From Defluviitaleaceae bacterium (lineage in GTDB: Bacteria > Bacillota > Clostridia > Lachnospirales > WQUN01): a stretch of 39,377 nucleotides of DNA. The position numbers were made by a program, and so were the translations under genes. The DNA is taken from contig WQVY01000020.1 in assembly GCA_009785605.1 (NCBI GenBank), positions 1 to 39,377 on the forward strand, read 5' to 3'. The notes beneath the pieces were generated by a model. That model had not been told where the DNA came from. It saw only the letters and a list, made by a program, of their open reading frames with translations, and ran no database searches. Shown in pieces: positions 7,784 to 16,786 of the stretch (positions within the stretch are counted from its first letter, which is position 1; every line of letters starts with the position of its first letter).

Positions 7784-10267
7784 ATGAAAATCTGCATTAA
7801 CGGAAGCTGGCAATTCCAGCCCATGGCCGTGCCCGAAAATTACGCTCGCGAAACAGGCGAGCCACCACATCTGCCCCGCCCCACACCGCATGGGTGGAGC
7901 AATACTCCTATCCGCATACCCTCACCCTGGAACGGCAATACATGGGGCAACGGAAGGGTTGACCGCTCAGATGCTACACAGCGATACCACCCAGACTCTG
8001 TATACTACCCAAGCTACCCCCAGGAATGGGACCATGCAGAAATGGGTTGGCTGCGCCGCAGTTTTACCGTGCCAGAGTCATGGCAGGGTATGCGTATTTC
8101 TATACTTTTTGAGGCAGTAATGGGGCATGCCCAGGTATTTGTTAACGGTCACAATGTAGGCGAGCATTTCGACGGATATTTGCCCTTCGAGCTTGACATT
8201 ACACGCGCAATAACAACAGGCGAAAATACATTGGAAGTAGGTGTAAGGCGGCTGCACTTGTATGACAAACAAAGTACTAAATACAAGAAAATGCGTGCAC
8301 CATATGCTCACGGCTCAAACACCATGGGGCTTGGCGGTATATGGCAAGATGTATGGCTTTTGGCAAAGCCCAAAGTCTTTATTTCGGACGTGTTTGTTAA
8401 GCCTTTGCTGGATATAGATACACTGGAAATGGACGTGACCGTTAACAACGATAGCGATACAACAATGAAGGTGACAATAGAAGGTGCAGTGCATTCAGCC
8501 AATGGTGTTGTTATGCCACTTACATCAAGGGTATTGCTGCTTAGGCCGCATTCATCTGCCACTATTGTTTGCAAGGACTTGGTAGCTGCGCGGCTAGAAA
8601 AATGGTCACCAGATACCCCCAACCTGTATACAGTCAAATGGAATATATCCAACAGCGATTACGAACATACAACACGTTTTGGCTGGCGGCAGTTAAAACT
8701 TCTGGGCCAGGAGCTACTACTAAATGGCGAGTCCATCCGCCTTGTGGCAGATATATGCCATCCCTTTGGGCCGCATATTTTTACACGGGCACATATCATA
8801 AGCTGGTACAACCTTGTAAAGAGTGTAGGTGGCAATGCCGTACGCTTGCACGCGCAAATTCACCCACGCATATTTTTAGAGATAGCTGATGAAATGGGCA
8901 TTATGGTGTTGGACGAAACTGCCATCTTTGGCAGTTGCCTGGCTCTCAACTTCGAAGAAGATATTGCATGGCAGCGATACGAAGAACACTTCGAAGGCAT
9001 GATTTTAAGGGACCGCAACCACCCGTGTGTGTTTGGATGGAGTTTTGGTAACGAATTGTTTGCAATTTTCTTATACGACGATGCTGCCAAGCGCGACCAG
9101 GGCGCGATGTATGCACGCATTTTTGAACTGGGCAACCGCGCCCATAAACTTGACCCAACTCGTGAGTTTGTAACCTGCGACGGTGACGAAGACCTGCAAG
9201 GCACACTTCCCATATGGAGCAAACACTACGGGCATGGCCTACGAGACTTGCCAACAGGCATTACAAAGCCAATAGTAGTAGGGGAAAATGGCGGCACATA
9301 CTATGCCAAGCCCAGACAACTGGCAGAGTTTAACGGCGAGCAAGCATACGAAAACTATGCCGGGCGCAATACGGCCCTGGGGATAGATTTATACAACAAT
9401 ATCCGTCACTTCGAAGGTAAACTGGTATATTTCTCGCCAAGCGAGCTGGTATGGTTTGGCCTGCAGCAGCTACCATACGGCTTTAAGGACTTTGACAGGT
9501 TGCCAAATCTAACAGACGGCATATTCGTTAATACCTTTAGCGAAGGCCGGCCCGGTATATATATAGAACGCATTCCCCCCTATGTAGGCACACTCAACCC
9601 TGGTTTTGACCCAAGTTTACCGGAATATATAGCACTTGATATGTATCATGGCATGAAGGATGCGCTAAAACAGGACCCATCATATGATGTAAAATGGAAG
9701 CCGCGCCACAATGCTTTAGAGGCCCCCCGCATACCAGCGCTTAAAGGCGATGTAAAGCTGATAGAAATAACATGCGAAGCAGATTTGGCACAGCTACCGT
9801 TAAACGCACAGCTTACAAACCGCCCAGCAACAATGCTAAAGCGCAGTGCCTCCCACCCCTGGGTGGACTGTTTTAGCATAGCGGATATGTACTTTGCAGA
9901 ATGCGAAGACAAACACGTACTGCATCACGGCCTATGCGGCGAGATTTTACAAAAAGGGACAGTACTACTAACCGCCGGTGATACAGATTGGTCACTGTTT
10001 AACAATATCCCAGAATGTGCAAAGTGCGGTGCAATTGCCATGTACGAGCAACATATAAAACCAAGCGGCGCGGCACTTGTGATTTTGCCGTACGAAGGCA
10101 ACACACTGGTAGTAACCACTATCCGCAAAACCCCAGATACGGCAGCGTTTTACAAACAATTAATGACCAATATGGGACTCGAAGTCCCAGATATTAACGA
10201 AGCTAACACGGCCCGGGATACAGCACATGACTTACTTTTACACGGGCCGGTAGATGTAACGGATTAA
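7784..10267 (+). CDS. Glycoside hydrolase family 2 enzyme, 827 aa
   Basis: Retaining glycosidase of family GH2 (beta-galactosidase, beta-glucuronidase and relatives; exact specificity unknown). The N-terminal jelly-roll sugar-binding domain covers about residues 1-190 (WNGNTWGNG, GWLRRSF, FEAVMGHAQVFVNGHNVGEHFDGYLPF split across it). An immunoglobulin-like domain follows to about 290, then the TIM barrel (GGNAVRLHAQIHP; WSFGNELF with putative acid/base Glu424; VVGENGG with putative nucleophile Glu501). The last 200 residues are not recognised. There is no signal peptide, so it acts inside the cell on imported oligosaccharides. Its position divergent from rhaAB suggests rhamnose-containing plant or host glycans as substrate, but this is inference. 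A 127-bp gap without clear structure follows. Confidence 0.85.
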   Translation: MKICINGSWQFQPMAVPENYARETGEPPHLPRPTPHGWSNTPIRIPSPWNGNTWGNGRVDRSDATQRYHPDSVYYPSYPQEWDHAEMGWLRRSFTVPESWQGMRISILFEAVMGHAQVFVNGHNVGEHFDGYLPFELDITRAITTGENTLEVGVRRLHLYDKQSTKYKKMRAPYAHGSNTMGLGGIWQDVWLLAKPKVFISDVFVKPLLDIDTLEMDVTVNNDSDTTMKVTIEGAVHSANGVVMPLTSRVLLLRPHSSATIVCKDLVAARLEKWSPDTPNLYTVKWNISNSDYEHTTRFGWRQLKLLGQELLLNGESIRLVADICHPFGPHIFTRAHIISWYNLVKSVGGNAVRLHAQIHPRIFLEIADEMGIMVLDETAIFGSCLALNFEEDIAWQRYEEHFEGMILRDRNHPCVFGWSFGNELFAIFLYDDAAKRDQGAMYARIFELGNRAHKLDPTREFVTCDGDEDLQGTLPIWSKHYGHGLRDLPTGITKPIVVGENGGTYYAKPRQLAEFNGEQAYENYAGRNTALGIDLYNNIRHFEGKLVYFSPSELVWFGLQQLPYGFKDFDRLPNLTDGIFVNTFSEGRPGIYIERIPPYVGTLNPGFDPSLPEYIALDMYHGMKDALKQDPSYDVKWKPRHNALEAPRIPALKGDVKLIEITCEADLAQLPLNAQLTNRPATMLKRSASHPWVDCFSIADMYFAECEDKHVLHHGLCGEILQKGTVLLTAGDTDWSLFNNIPECAKCGAIAMYEQHIKPSGAALVILPYEGNTLVVTTIRKTPDTAAFYKQLMTNMGLEVPDINEANTARDTAHDLLLHGPVDVTD

Positions 10268-10396
10268 TTTTCTTATGATTCGTTTGACAAATCTTTATTT
10301 TTTGTATACCCATTTTTCGATTTAGATCTCCAAAATATAGGTATAGTTACTTTGCGCTTATAGCGAATAACAAATAAACCTAAAGGAGATTGATGT

Positions 10397-11404
10397 ATGA
10401 AGCAAGCAAGGATTTTAGTATTTTTAGTGGCGGTAGCGGCCATGTTGTTTTTGGCTGGGTGTGGCGATAACCAGCCCTCACCTACCGAAATTGCAAGTGT
10501 CACGGGTAACGAAACACAGGATAACAACACGCAAGATAACCAACAATCCCCAGAAACTTCCCAACCCACAGATGTTGTTGCTCACAACTTACGAATTGTA
10601 AACACCACCCATGAAAACACAATAATACATCCTATGGCGCTGCCTTTGGAGGACGCAGCACAAATAGGTGCCAGATATATAATGGACATCTATGGTATAA
10701 GCATAGACAACATGTACGTAGAGCTAGAATATGCAAACTGGGAACATATGACAAGAACTCTATGGCAGGGCGCAGTATCTGTTACCAACAGGAATACCCT
10801 GGCAAGCAGGGCGCGTATGAACGAACTCAACGATATTATTACACAAAGGTACGATGCCGGCGAAGAATGGGAAGACATAATGCTAGACATGAACGATTTA
10901 TTTCTAGAAAATAGCTATGTTATGGCCCAGTACTACTTTGTAATAGATGCCGTAACCGGTAAGCGGATAGACATATGGCAAATACTACAAGAACATACCC
11001 CAACCATGGACGAATCTATACCCTTACACGAATATATAGAGCAGCATTGGGGTAACGACTGGGATACCGCCTTCGAATACACCCTCCCTCCCCAACAAAT
11101 TGACGAACTAGGCCAGATAGCAACAGCTTACGCACAAAGGCATTTTTATAACACAACAATTGCCAATATGCATTTCGAAAACGCGTTTGTTGGTTTTATT
11201 TATGATGGTGGTGGTTTTAGGCGTGACCCGTCTGCTGCGTTCATTTTTACAGATGAAACAGGACGCGAGGCCCGCGTAGTTATTCATGTTGCAAGCCATG
11301 CGGCACAGTCCATAACTACCATGAGCAATGACTTTATCCCATTTGATGCAGTGGATATGGATAGAGAGCGGGTTCAACGCGAGGCACCACGTGATGATGA
11401 CTAG
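10397..11404 (+). CDS. Lipoprotein of unknown function
   Basis: Predicted exported lipoprotein of 335 residues. It starts with a basic n-region, a hydrophobic stretch and the lipobox LAGC with Cys22, followed by a low-complexity Gln/Asn/Thr-rich linker to about residue 60. The rest looks like two diverged copies of one module: residues near 80 (AQIGARYIMDIYG, then DNMYVELEYANW) resemble residues near 240 (GQIATAYAQRHFY, then ANMHFENAFVGF). This resembles the layout of PepSY-type repeat lipoproteins but I cannot assign it. The ribosome binding site AAAGGAG is 8 nt before ATG. Single gene, with a strong terminator after it; an imperfect TTGACA/TATACC pair at 10284-10310 (15-nt spacer) might be the promoter. 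Confidence 0.75.
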   Translation: MKQARILVFLVAVAAMLFLAGCGDNQPSPTEIASVTGNETQDNNTQDNQQSPETSQPTDVVAHNLRIVNTTHENTIIHPMALPLEDAAQIGARYIMDIYGISIDNMYVELEYANWEHMTRTLWQGAVSVTNRNTLASRARMNELNDIITQRYDAGEEWEDIMLDMNDLFLENSYVMAQYYFVIDAVTGKRIDIWQILQEHTPTMDESIPLHEYIEQHWGNDWDTAFEYTLPPQQIDELGQIATAYAQRHFYNTTIANMHFENAFVGFIYDGGGFRRDPSAAFIFTDETGREARVVIHVASHAAQSITTMSNDFIPFDAVDMDRERVQREAPRDDD

Positions 11405-11444
11405 GATGTAAAGGAAATAAAGTTATAACTCAAACAACAATGCA

Positions 11445-11480
11445 AAAGCGCCAAACCGGTAACGGTTATGGCGCTTTTTT
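11445..11480. terminator. Terminator between convergent transcripts
   Basis: GCGCCA and TGGCGC arms around an inner ACCG/CGGT pair, followed on the plus strand by six T residues. It ends the lipoprotein gene. On the minus strand, the T-tract after the stem is short (TTTT), so it may also stop the vor operon. Confidence 0.8.
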
Positions 11481-11502
11481 GTTATGATGCTCTTTATAAG
11501 TC

Positions 11503-12036
11503 TTACTCACCCATGCCAATCTCGATAGCGCGGATATTAAGCGGTATCAAGTCTTGACTCCTTGCTCCGGCAAACCTCTGCTTAAGCACTGTGGTTATAT
11601 CATCCAGGGTAAACAAGTCCGTCTTTTTCAAAAACCCTGCAAGCATAACCATATTGGCAACGCGCAAGTTGCCTACCTGCCCGGCAATGTCTGTGGCGTT
11701 TATTTCTAGTACTTCCACATCGTCACGGTCAACCTTCTGTGTGACAATGGTGGAGTTGACCAGTACCAGCCCGCCAGGCTTTACACGTGGCAAAAACTTA
11801 TCTACAGACGCGCCATTCATGGCACACAATATATCAATGTCGGACTGTACAATAGGGCTGCCTATTGCCGTGTCCGCCACTATGACCGAACAGTTGGCAG
11901 TGCCGCCGCGCATCTCCGGCCCGTAGGACGGCATCCATGTGACTTCTTTGCCTTTATGCATTGCTATCGTTGCAACTATTTCGCCAAGCACAAGCACACC
12001 CTGGCCGCCAAACCCCGAAAATACCATCCTGGTCAT
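11503..12036 (-). CDS. 2-oxoacid:ferredoxin oxidoreductase, gamma subunit
   Basis: Gamma subunit (177 aa) of a four-subunit pyruvate-ferredoxin-oxidoreductase-family enzyme that oxidises a 2-oxoacid to acyl-CoA and reduces ferredoxin. The family signature is plain: GFGGQGVLVLGEIVATIA at residues 7-24 and MPSYGPEMRGGTANCSVIV at 35-53. Its ATG overlaps the beta-subunit stop by four bases (ATGA). It is the last gene of the operon. With a leucine-dehydrogenase-type enzyme upstream and ptb/buk further up, branched-chain 2-oxoacids (VOR type) are the likeliest substrates, though 2-oxoglutarate (KOR type) cannot be excluded from sequence. Confidence 0.9.
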   Translation of the reverse strand: MTRMVFSGFGGQGVLVLGEIVATIAMHKGKEVTWMPSYGPEMRGGTANCSVIVADTAIGSPIVQSDIDILCAMNGASVDKFLPRVKPGGLVLVNSTIVTQKVDRDDVEVLEINATDIAGQVGNLRVANMVMLAGFLKKTDLFTLDDITTVLKQRFAGARSQDLIPLNIRAIEIGMGE

Positions 12037-12806
12037 ACCGCCACCCCCTCGTCTTTATACACGCCCAGCGGGAAGTAGGGTATCATCGTCTCCGCAATAA
12101 ATTTCATAGAGTCTACAGGCGAAAGGTTCCAGCCCACAGGGCAGCCTGCAAGCACTTCAACCATAGAAAAGCCCTTGCCGTTAATCTGGTTTTCAAAGGC
12201 TTTTTTTATTGCCCGTTTGGTTTTTGTGATATGGGGTACGTCGTGGGCGCTTACCCGCTCTATATATGTGGCGCTTGGTATTGTTGCCATCATTTCGCTT
12301 ACTAATATTGGCTTGCCTGTTGTGGCCTCTGCCCGGCCAAAGGGGCTGGTGCTGGTTTTTTGGTCAACAAGCGTTGTAGGAGCCATTTGGCCGCCGGTCA
12401 TACCGTATATGGCGTTGTTTACGAATATGACTGTGATATTTTCTCCGCGATGGGCCGCGTGGATGATTTCTGCCGTGCCTATAGAGGCTAGGTCCCCGTC
12501 GCCTTGGTAGGTAAATACCACCTTGCTTGGCTCTGCACGCTTTATACCCGTGGCGACCGCAGGTGCACGGCCATGGGCAGCTTGGATTGCATCGCAGTTA
12601 AAAAACTCGTACGCAAGAACAGAGCAGCCAACCGGGGCTATGGCAATAGATTTTTCTAGTACATCCAGCTCTACCAGAGTCTCGGCAATAAGCTTGTTTA
12701 TTGTCCCGTGAGTACAACCTGGGCAATATGTCAAAGGGGTATCTGTAAGTCCCCGGCTTTTCTCGTATACAACTCGCCTTGTGGCTTCATTATTAGGATT
12801 AGGCAC
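12033..12806 (-). CDS. 2-oxoacid:ferredoxin oxidoreductase, beta (TPP) subunit
   Basis: Thiamine-pyrophosphate-binding subunit, 257 aa. Motifs: YCPGCTHG (residues 27-34); PVGCSVLAYEFF; the TPP/Mg site GDGDLASIGTAEI with the following NNAIYGMTGGQMAPTT; and FGRAEATTGKP. Lengths and motifs match VorA/KorB-type beta subunits. Translation starts at GTG 12806, one base after the alpha-subunit stop; the Shine-Dalgarno GGGGGA lies inside the end of the alpha gene, so expression is coupled. Cytoplasmic. Confidence 0.92.
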   Translation of the reverse strand: MPNPNNEATRRVVYEKSRGLTDTPLTYCPGCTHGTINKLIAETLVELDVLEKSIAIAPVGCSVLAYEFFNCDAIQAAHGRAPAVATGIKRAEPSKVVFTYQGDGDLASIGTAEIIHAAHRGENITVIFVNNAIYGMTGGQMAPTTLVDQKTSTSPFGRAEATTGKPILVSEMMATIPSATYIERVSAHDVPHITKTKRAIKKAFENQINGKGFSMVEVLAGCPVGWNLSPVDSMKFIAETMIPYFPLGVYKDEGVAV

Positions 12807-13919
12807 TTAGATTCCCCCTTTCAGGTTGCTGTCTGTCATTTGCTTTTGCCCAGACGCTAGTGGCTTTGCAGGCTTACCCATGATTTCGCGCACTTTGTTG
12901 GCAATCTCGCCCGGCTCGAATACTACACCGCCTGTGCGCCCATAAAAATGCACAGGATACTTGCCGTTTACACCAAGCCGCACATCTTCTACCATCTGCC
13001 CCATAGAAAGCTCCGCAACCAATATGTGTTTCACGGACTTTGGCAGGTCTTGGAATGTATCATACGGGTACGGCCACAGGGTGATGGGGCGGATAAGCGC
13101 CGCGTTTATACCTTCGGCCCGCAGCTCGTCTATTGCGTTGCGCACTATACGCGAAGGCGCGCCGTAGGCTACTATTGCTACGGTATCGCCTTCTTTTACG
13201 GTGTTTTCTACTGCTGTTTCGTTTTTTTCTATTTCTTCGTAGACCTTGAAGCGCTGCAGATTCATGGCTTCTAGCACTTCTCCAAACAGGCTAAGGGATG
13301 TGATAGTGTTTCTTGGGCGCTTGTCTGCGTTGCCGTTTGTGGCCCAGGGTTTGTCTATGTTGAGCCTGGGGTGGACTTTCATCTCCACTGGCTCCATCAT
13401 CTGGCCCAACATACCGTCCAGTAAAATTTGCACCGGGGTGCGATATTTGTCTGCAATGTCAAAGGACTCAAATACCATGTCCCATGCCTCTTGCACGGTG
13501 GCTGGGGCGTAAACGGGGGTATAATAGTCCCCGTTTCCGCCGCCGCGCGTGGCTTGGAAATAGTCACTTTGGCCTGGCAAAATACCGCCAAGGCCAGGGC
13601 CGCAACGGGCCACGTTTGCTATCACGCATGGCAGGTTTGCACCGCATAAATAAGAAATACCTTCTTGCTTTAGCGCAATCCCGGGAGAGGATGATGTTGT
13701 CATAGTGCGTACACCAGCCGCTGCCGCGCCGTATACCATGTTAATGGCCCCGACCTCGGACTCGGCTTGGATAAAAACGCCTCCCGCCTTTTCCATCTTA
13801 GCAGACATATACTCTGGGATTTCGTTTTGCGGTGTAATTGGGTAGCCAAAAAAAGCCGTGCATCCCGCTTGTATTGCCGCTTCAGATATAGCTTCGTTGC
13901 CTTTCATTAGGACCTTCAT
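12807..13919 (-). CDS. 2-oxoacid:ferredoxin oxidoreductase, alpha subunit
   Basis: Alpha subunit, 370 aa, with the pyrimidine-binding fold and the C-terminal transketolase-like domain. Typical sequences: MKGNEAISEAAIQAGCTAFFGYPITPQNEIPEY split over residues 5-38, the TMTTSSSPGIALKQEG stretch and the C-terminal AELSMGQMVEDVRL. Near-constant length for the VorB/KorA group. Start ATG with GAGGGTGA 5 nt upstream, 4 bp after the ferredoxin-subunit stop. Confidence 0.92.
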   Translation of the reverse strand: MKVLMKGNEAISEAAIQAGCTAFFGYPITPQNEIPEYMSAKMEKAGGVFIQAESEVGAINMVYGAAAAGVRTMTTSSSPGIALKQEGISYLCGANLPCVIANVARCGPGLGGILPGQSDYFQATRGGGNGDYYTPVYAPATVQEAWDMVFESFDIADKYRTPVQILLDGMLGQMMEPVEMKVHPRLNIDKPWATNGNADKRPRNTITSLSLFGEVLEAMNLQRFKVYEEIEKNETAVENTVKEGDTVAIVAYGAPSRIVRNAIDELRAEGINAALIRPITLWPYPYDTFQDLPKSVKHILVAELSMGQMVEDVRLGVNGKYPVHFYGRTGGVVFEPGEIANKVREIMGKPAKPLASGQKQMTDSNLKGGI

Positions 13920-13923
13920 GTCA

Positions 13924-14133
13924 TCACCCTCTTTCTACTGTTATTATCGAATCTGGGCAAATCTTGGCGCAGATAGCACAGGCGGTACAGTCTGCCATGT
14001 TATTGCATACAACAGGGTTGTACCCTTTGGCATTAACACGGGATTTGTCCGGAGCTAATATTTTCTTGGGGCATACGTCTACGCATAGCACACAACCTTT
14101 GCACCCTGCTTCATCGAAGATTACTTTATTCAC
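13924..14133 (-). CDS. 2-oxoacid oxidoreductase delta subunit (2[4Fe-4S] ferredoxin)
   Basis: Small electron-carrying subunit, 69 aa, with two [4Fe-4S] motifs: CKGCVLCVDVCP (residues 10-21) and CTACAICAKICP (residues 48-59). These pass electrons from the TPP site to external ferredoxin. The start is GTG 14133, 5 nt after AGGAGG; that Shine-Dalgarno overlaps the last codons of the upstream dehydrogenase, so the two are coupled. The Cys spacing is fully conserved. Confidence 0.93.
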   Translation of the reverse strand: MNKVIFDEAGCKGCVLCVDVCPKKILAPDKSRVNAKGYNPVVCNNMADCTACAICAKICPDSIITVERG

Positions 14134-14135
14134 GG

Positions 14136-15221
14136 CTACCTCCTAGTGAGTATGCTCTTGATATCTTTTACAGCCTTGAGCCGGCCTTCTGCCATAGCAT
14201 CTGCTGTCTGGAAAGTTAGCTGGCCTGTCTCGTCAGAAATACGCAAGATGTCCCGCATACGGCGGTAAATATATTCTATATCCCGCAGAGCGGCCTCGTG
14301 ATTGTATCCACCTTCTGCTAGTTCGTAAGATACGTTTATTACGCCGCCTGCATTGGCTAGGTAATCCGGGGCATAGCATATCCCACGCTGTTGCAGGGCT
14401 AGACCGTGCACGGTTGGGTTCTTTAACTGGTTGTTTGCGCCACCGCAAATAATTTTGCATTTAAGCACAGGGATTGTATCGTCGTTGACCGTGGCACCCA
14501 GTGCACATGGGGCATAGATATCGCAGTCTACGCTATATATATCGTTAATTCCTACAACTGTCACGCCAAAATCCTCTACGCATTTTTGCAGCCGCTCGTC
14601 ACTTACGTCGGAGACTATAATATTTGCGCCTTCATCGTGCAGGTGCTTACATAGGTAATACCCTACATTTCCCACACCTTGTATTGCCACAGTTTTGCCT
14701 TTGAGGGAGATATCACCGTAGATATGCTTGCAACATGCCTGCATGGACTTGTATACACCCAGCGCTGTAAAGGGGGACGGGTCACCGGAGCGGCCTGGTA
14801 GGCCTACAACGTTGTTGGTTTCCATATTTACGAATACCATGTCTTGGGTAGATGTGCCTACGTCTTCGGCAGTGATATACCTGCCGCTTAGCCCCTCTAT
14901 ATACCGGCCAAAAGCCCGCCAAAAAGCTTCCCGCTTAATTGGGTCGCGGCGCAGCTCTTTTGGGTCACCTATTATTACGCTTTTGCCGCCGCCAAGCGCT
15001 AGGCCAGCCAGGGCGCTTTTGTAGGTCATGCCGCGGGCCAGGCGTAGTACGTCTTCTACAGCTTCTTCTTCGTCGCTGTAGTTCCAGAAGCGCGTGCCGC
15101 CTAGTGACGGGCCCAGCACTGTGTTGTGGATGCATGTAATGGCTTTTAGGCCTGTGCTGCCATCGTGAAAAAAGCATAGCTGTTCGAAGCCATACTCCTT
15201 CATGTAGCCAAATTTGTCCAT
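14136..15221 (-). CDS. Leucine-dehydrogenase-type amino acid dehydrogenase
   Basis: NAD-dependent Glu/Leu/Phe/Val dehydrogenase family, 361 aa, close in length to leucine dehydrogenases (about 364). It deaminates branched-chain amino acids to 2-oxoacids (reversibly). Motifs: TVLGPSLGGTRFW (residues 34-46); GLALGGGKSVIIGDP with the substrate-binding Lys; TAEDVGTSTQDM; and the Rossmann motif VAIQGVGNVGYYL at about 177-189. The ribosome binding site AAAGGAGG lies 6 nt before ATG. It sits directly in front of the four oxidoreductase subunits, so its product can feed straight into that enzyme. Exact preference for Leu, Val or Ile is not readable. Confidence 0.9.
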   Translation of the reverse strand: MDKFGYMKEYGFEQLCFFHDGSTGLKAITCIHNTVLGPSLGGTRFWNYSDEEEAVEDVLRLARGMTYKSALAGLALGGGKSVIIGDPKELRRDPIKREAFWRAFGRYIEGLSGRYITAEDVGTSTQDMVFVNMETNNVVGLPGRSGDPSPFTALGVYKSMQACCKHIYGDISLKGKTVAIQGVGNVGYYLCKHLHDEGANIIVSDVSDERLQKCVEDFGVTVVGINDIYSVDCDIYAPCALGATVNDDTIPVLKCKIICGGANNQLKNPTVHGLALQQRGICYAPDYLANAGGVINVSYELAEGGYNHEAALRDIEYIYRRMRDILRISDETGQLTFQTADAMAEGRLKAVKDIKSILTRR

Positions 15222-15254
15222 TTATATCCTCCTTTTATTTGAATGTGACAGTCC

Positions 15255-15752
15255 TTAATGTTCGAAATCCTCACATCGTGACCAGCACATTTTTAGTTTG
15301 CCTTCATTGTTTTGGGTAACGCCTACATATACTGCATCGTCTTTGTTAGTATTTACATAGTGGTCTAACATTGCCGCAAATGATTGTGTATATTCTTTGC
15401 TAGTAAGCTCATTTTTGGGTACCCAATACAGGGTACCCTCGCATGTCTGGCATAAATTTACCTGCGATGTATGGCCAAAATATATATAGTTTTGGCGTAT
15501 TTCGTTTTTATATCTTCGTAATATTATGTATTTTAGTTCTAGGGACGTAATAGCTGTTTGGGGGATGCCGGTTTCTTCGTATATTTCCCTATAACATGCC
15601 TGTATTGGGTTGTTAATCTCGTGTGGCTCTATATGTCCGCCTACGCCACTCCATATATTGGGTGCAATTAGTTTGCTGGCGCTACGCTTGATTAGCAAAA
15701 CGTTTTCGCCGTTATATAAGAATGCTGTTACAGAGTTGCGAAGATTTACCAC
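15255..15752 (-). CDS. NUDIX hydrolase, 165 aa
   Basis: Nucleoside-diphosphate-linked hydrolase with a Nudix box GGHIEPHEINNPIQACYREI followed by YEETGI (about residues 37-62). The box is two residues longer between the first Glu and the REXXEE helix than the textbook pattern, as in the 8-oxo-dGTP-diphosphatase-like subgroup. It lies within the amino acid fermentation cluster, downstream of the phosphotransferase-like gene by 30 bp and in the same direction. The real substrate is unknown; a house-cleaning or antibiotic/nucleotide modifying role is equally possible. Confidence 0.85.
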   Translation of the reverse strand: MVNLRNSVTAFLYNGENVLLIKRSASKLIAPNIWSGVGGHIEPHEINNPIQACYREIYEETGIPQTAITSLELKYIILRRYKNEIRQNYIYFGHTSQVNLCQTCEGTLYWVPKNELTSKEYTQSFAAMLDHYVNTNKDDAVYVGVTQNNEGKLKMCWSRCEDFEH

Positions 15753-15782
15753 TTTAATATCCCCATTCTAAGTACTATATGC

Positions 15783-16718
15783 TTATAAAAAACCATGCAC
15801 AAACTCGCAAATTCCTAGTGCTTCTTTTTTGCTTTGTTCATAAGCTTGCTGGTTAGGGAAATGCTCATCGAATGTCCAGCTCTGCCCAAGTGCTGCGTCT
15901 ATATACATGCTTTTGAATATGTCTGCTTCCGGTATCCCTATGATTGGGGACATTATGGACACCATTTCTTGTATTGCACGCATTTTTTCTATATCGCATG
16001 ATACTTCGTTCATAAGAAAGCGTGCGGTTTCCATTACCGGGTCGTCTACCACGCCTTTTGGGTCAATTATTGTGTAGCTGCCATGGCTGTTTAATAGCAT
16101 GTTTTCCTGGTGCATGTCACCATGGAGTAGGCAACTTCTTTTGTATTTTTGTTTAAGCTCATCGTATATGTGCAGGGCTTTGTTTAGATATATTAGCATG
16201 TCATCCATGTTACCCATGGCAGTTAGCTTCTTGTGAATATCTGTAAGCCATATATGATAGGTAGGATATTTGCCTTGTTCGCAGTGGATGAAGTGCAAGT
16301 CCTTTATCCTATGGGCCATAAGCCACGCCCGCTCTTTATAATCATTCACGGCCCACATTTGCTGGCCTGGTGTTACACGTTCCAAAAGCAGCAAGTCATC
16401 TTCTAAGGTGTAGTCCCATAGCTTTACATAGCCATGGCCGTCGTAAGCACGCAAACAATTGATTTCTGTGGCCACTTCTGGCCCTGGGATGCACAGCTTA
16501 AGCACACATGCCCCATACAAAGCCGACTCGCACTCAAACAGCAGGTTTACCGTTTCTGTAGGCATGAAACAAAGCTGTGAAAGTTGCCACAGCTTTGCGT
16601 ATTTTTCCAGTCGCGCTTCTGCTTTTAATATAAATTCATTGGTTTTTTCGTTTCCTAGGTATTTTGTTATGCCGTTTATGGCGCTCTCGCGTATTTGCGC
16701 AAGCATTTGATGGTCCAT
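15783..16718 (-). CDS. APH(6)-like aminoglycoside/small-molecule phosphotransferase
   Basis: Kinase-fold protein of 311 aa related to streptomycin 6-phosphotransferases (APH_6_hur family). The catalytic loop LLHGDMHQENMLL and the metal-binding IIDPKGVVDDPVMETARFL are both intact (residues about 198-240), and the IDPKGV form is typical for this family rather than for APH(3'). The N-terminal half holds the expected strand-rich lobe. The likely reaction is ATP-dependent phosphorylation of a small molecule; whether it is an antibiotic is unknown. It lies between a methyltransferase and a NUDIX gene, all in one direction. The start ATG has GGGGAG about 8 nt upstream. Confidence 0.83.
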   Translation of the reverse strand: MDHQMLAQIRESAINGITKYLGNEKTNEFILKAEARLEKYAKLWQLSQLCFMPTETVNLLFECESALYGACVLKLCIPGPEVATEINCLRAYDGHGYVKLWDYTLEDDLLLLERVTPGQQMWAVNDYKERAWLMAHRIKDLHFIHCEQGKYPTYHIWLTDIHKKLTAMGNMDDMLIYLNKALHIYDELKQKYKRSCLLHGDMHQENMLLNSHGSYTIIDPKGVVDDPVMETARFLMNEVSCDIEKMRAIQEMVSIMSPIIGIPEADIFKSMYIDAALGQSWTFDEHFPNQQAYEQSKKEALGICEFVHGFL

Positions 16719-16786
16719 GTATGACTACTCCCCGTTATGGTATATCTCCGAAAACCTTTATCGATAGTATCAAAACCGATATTATT

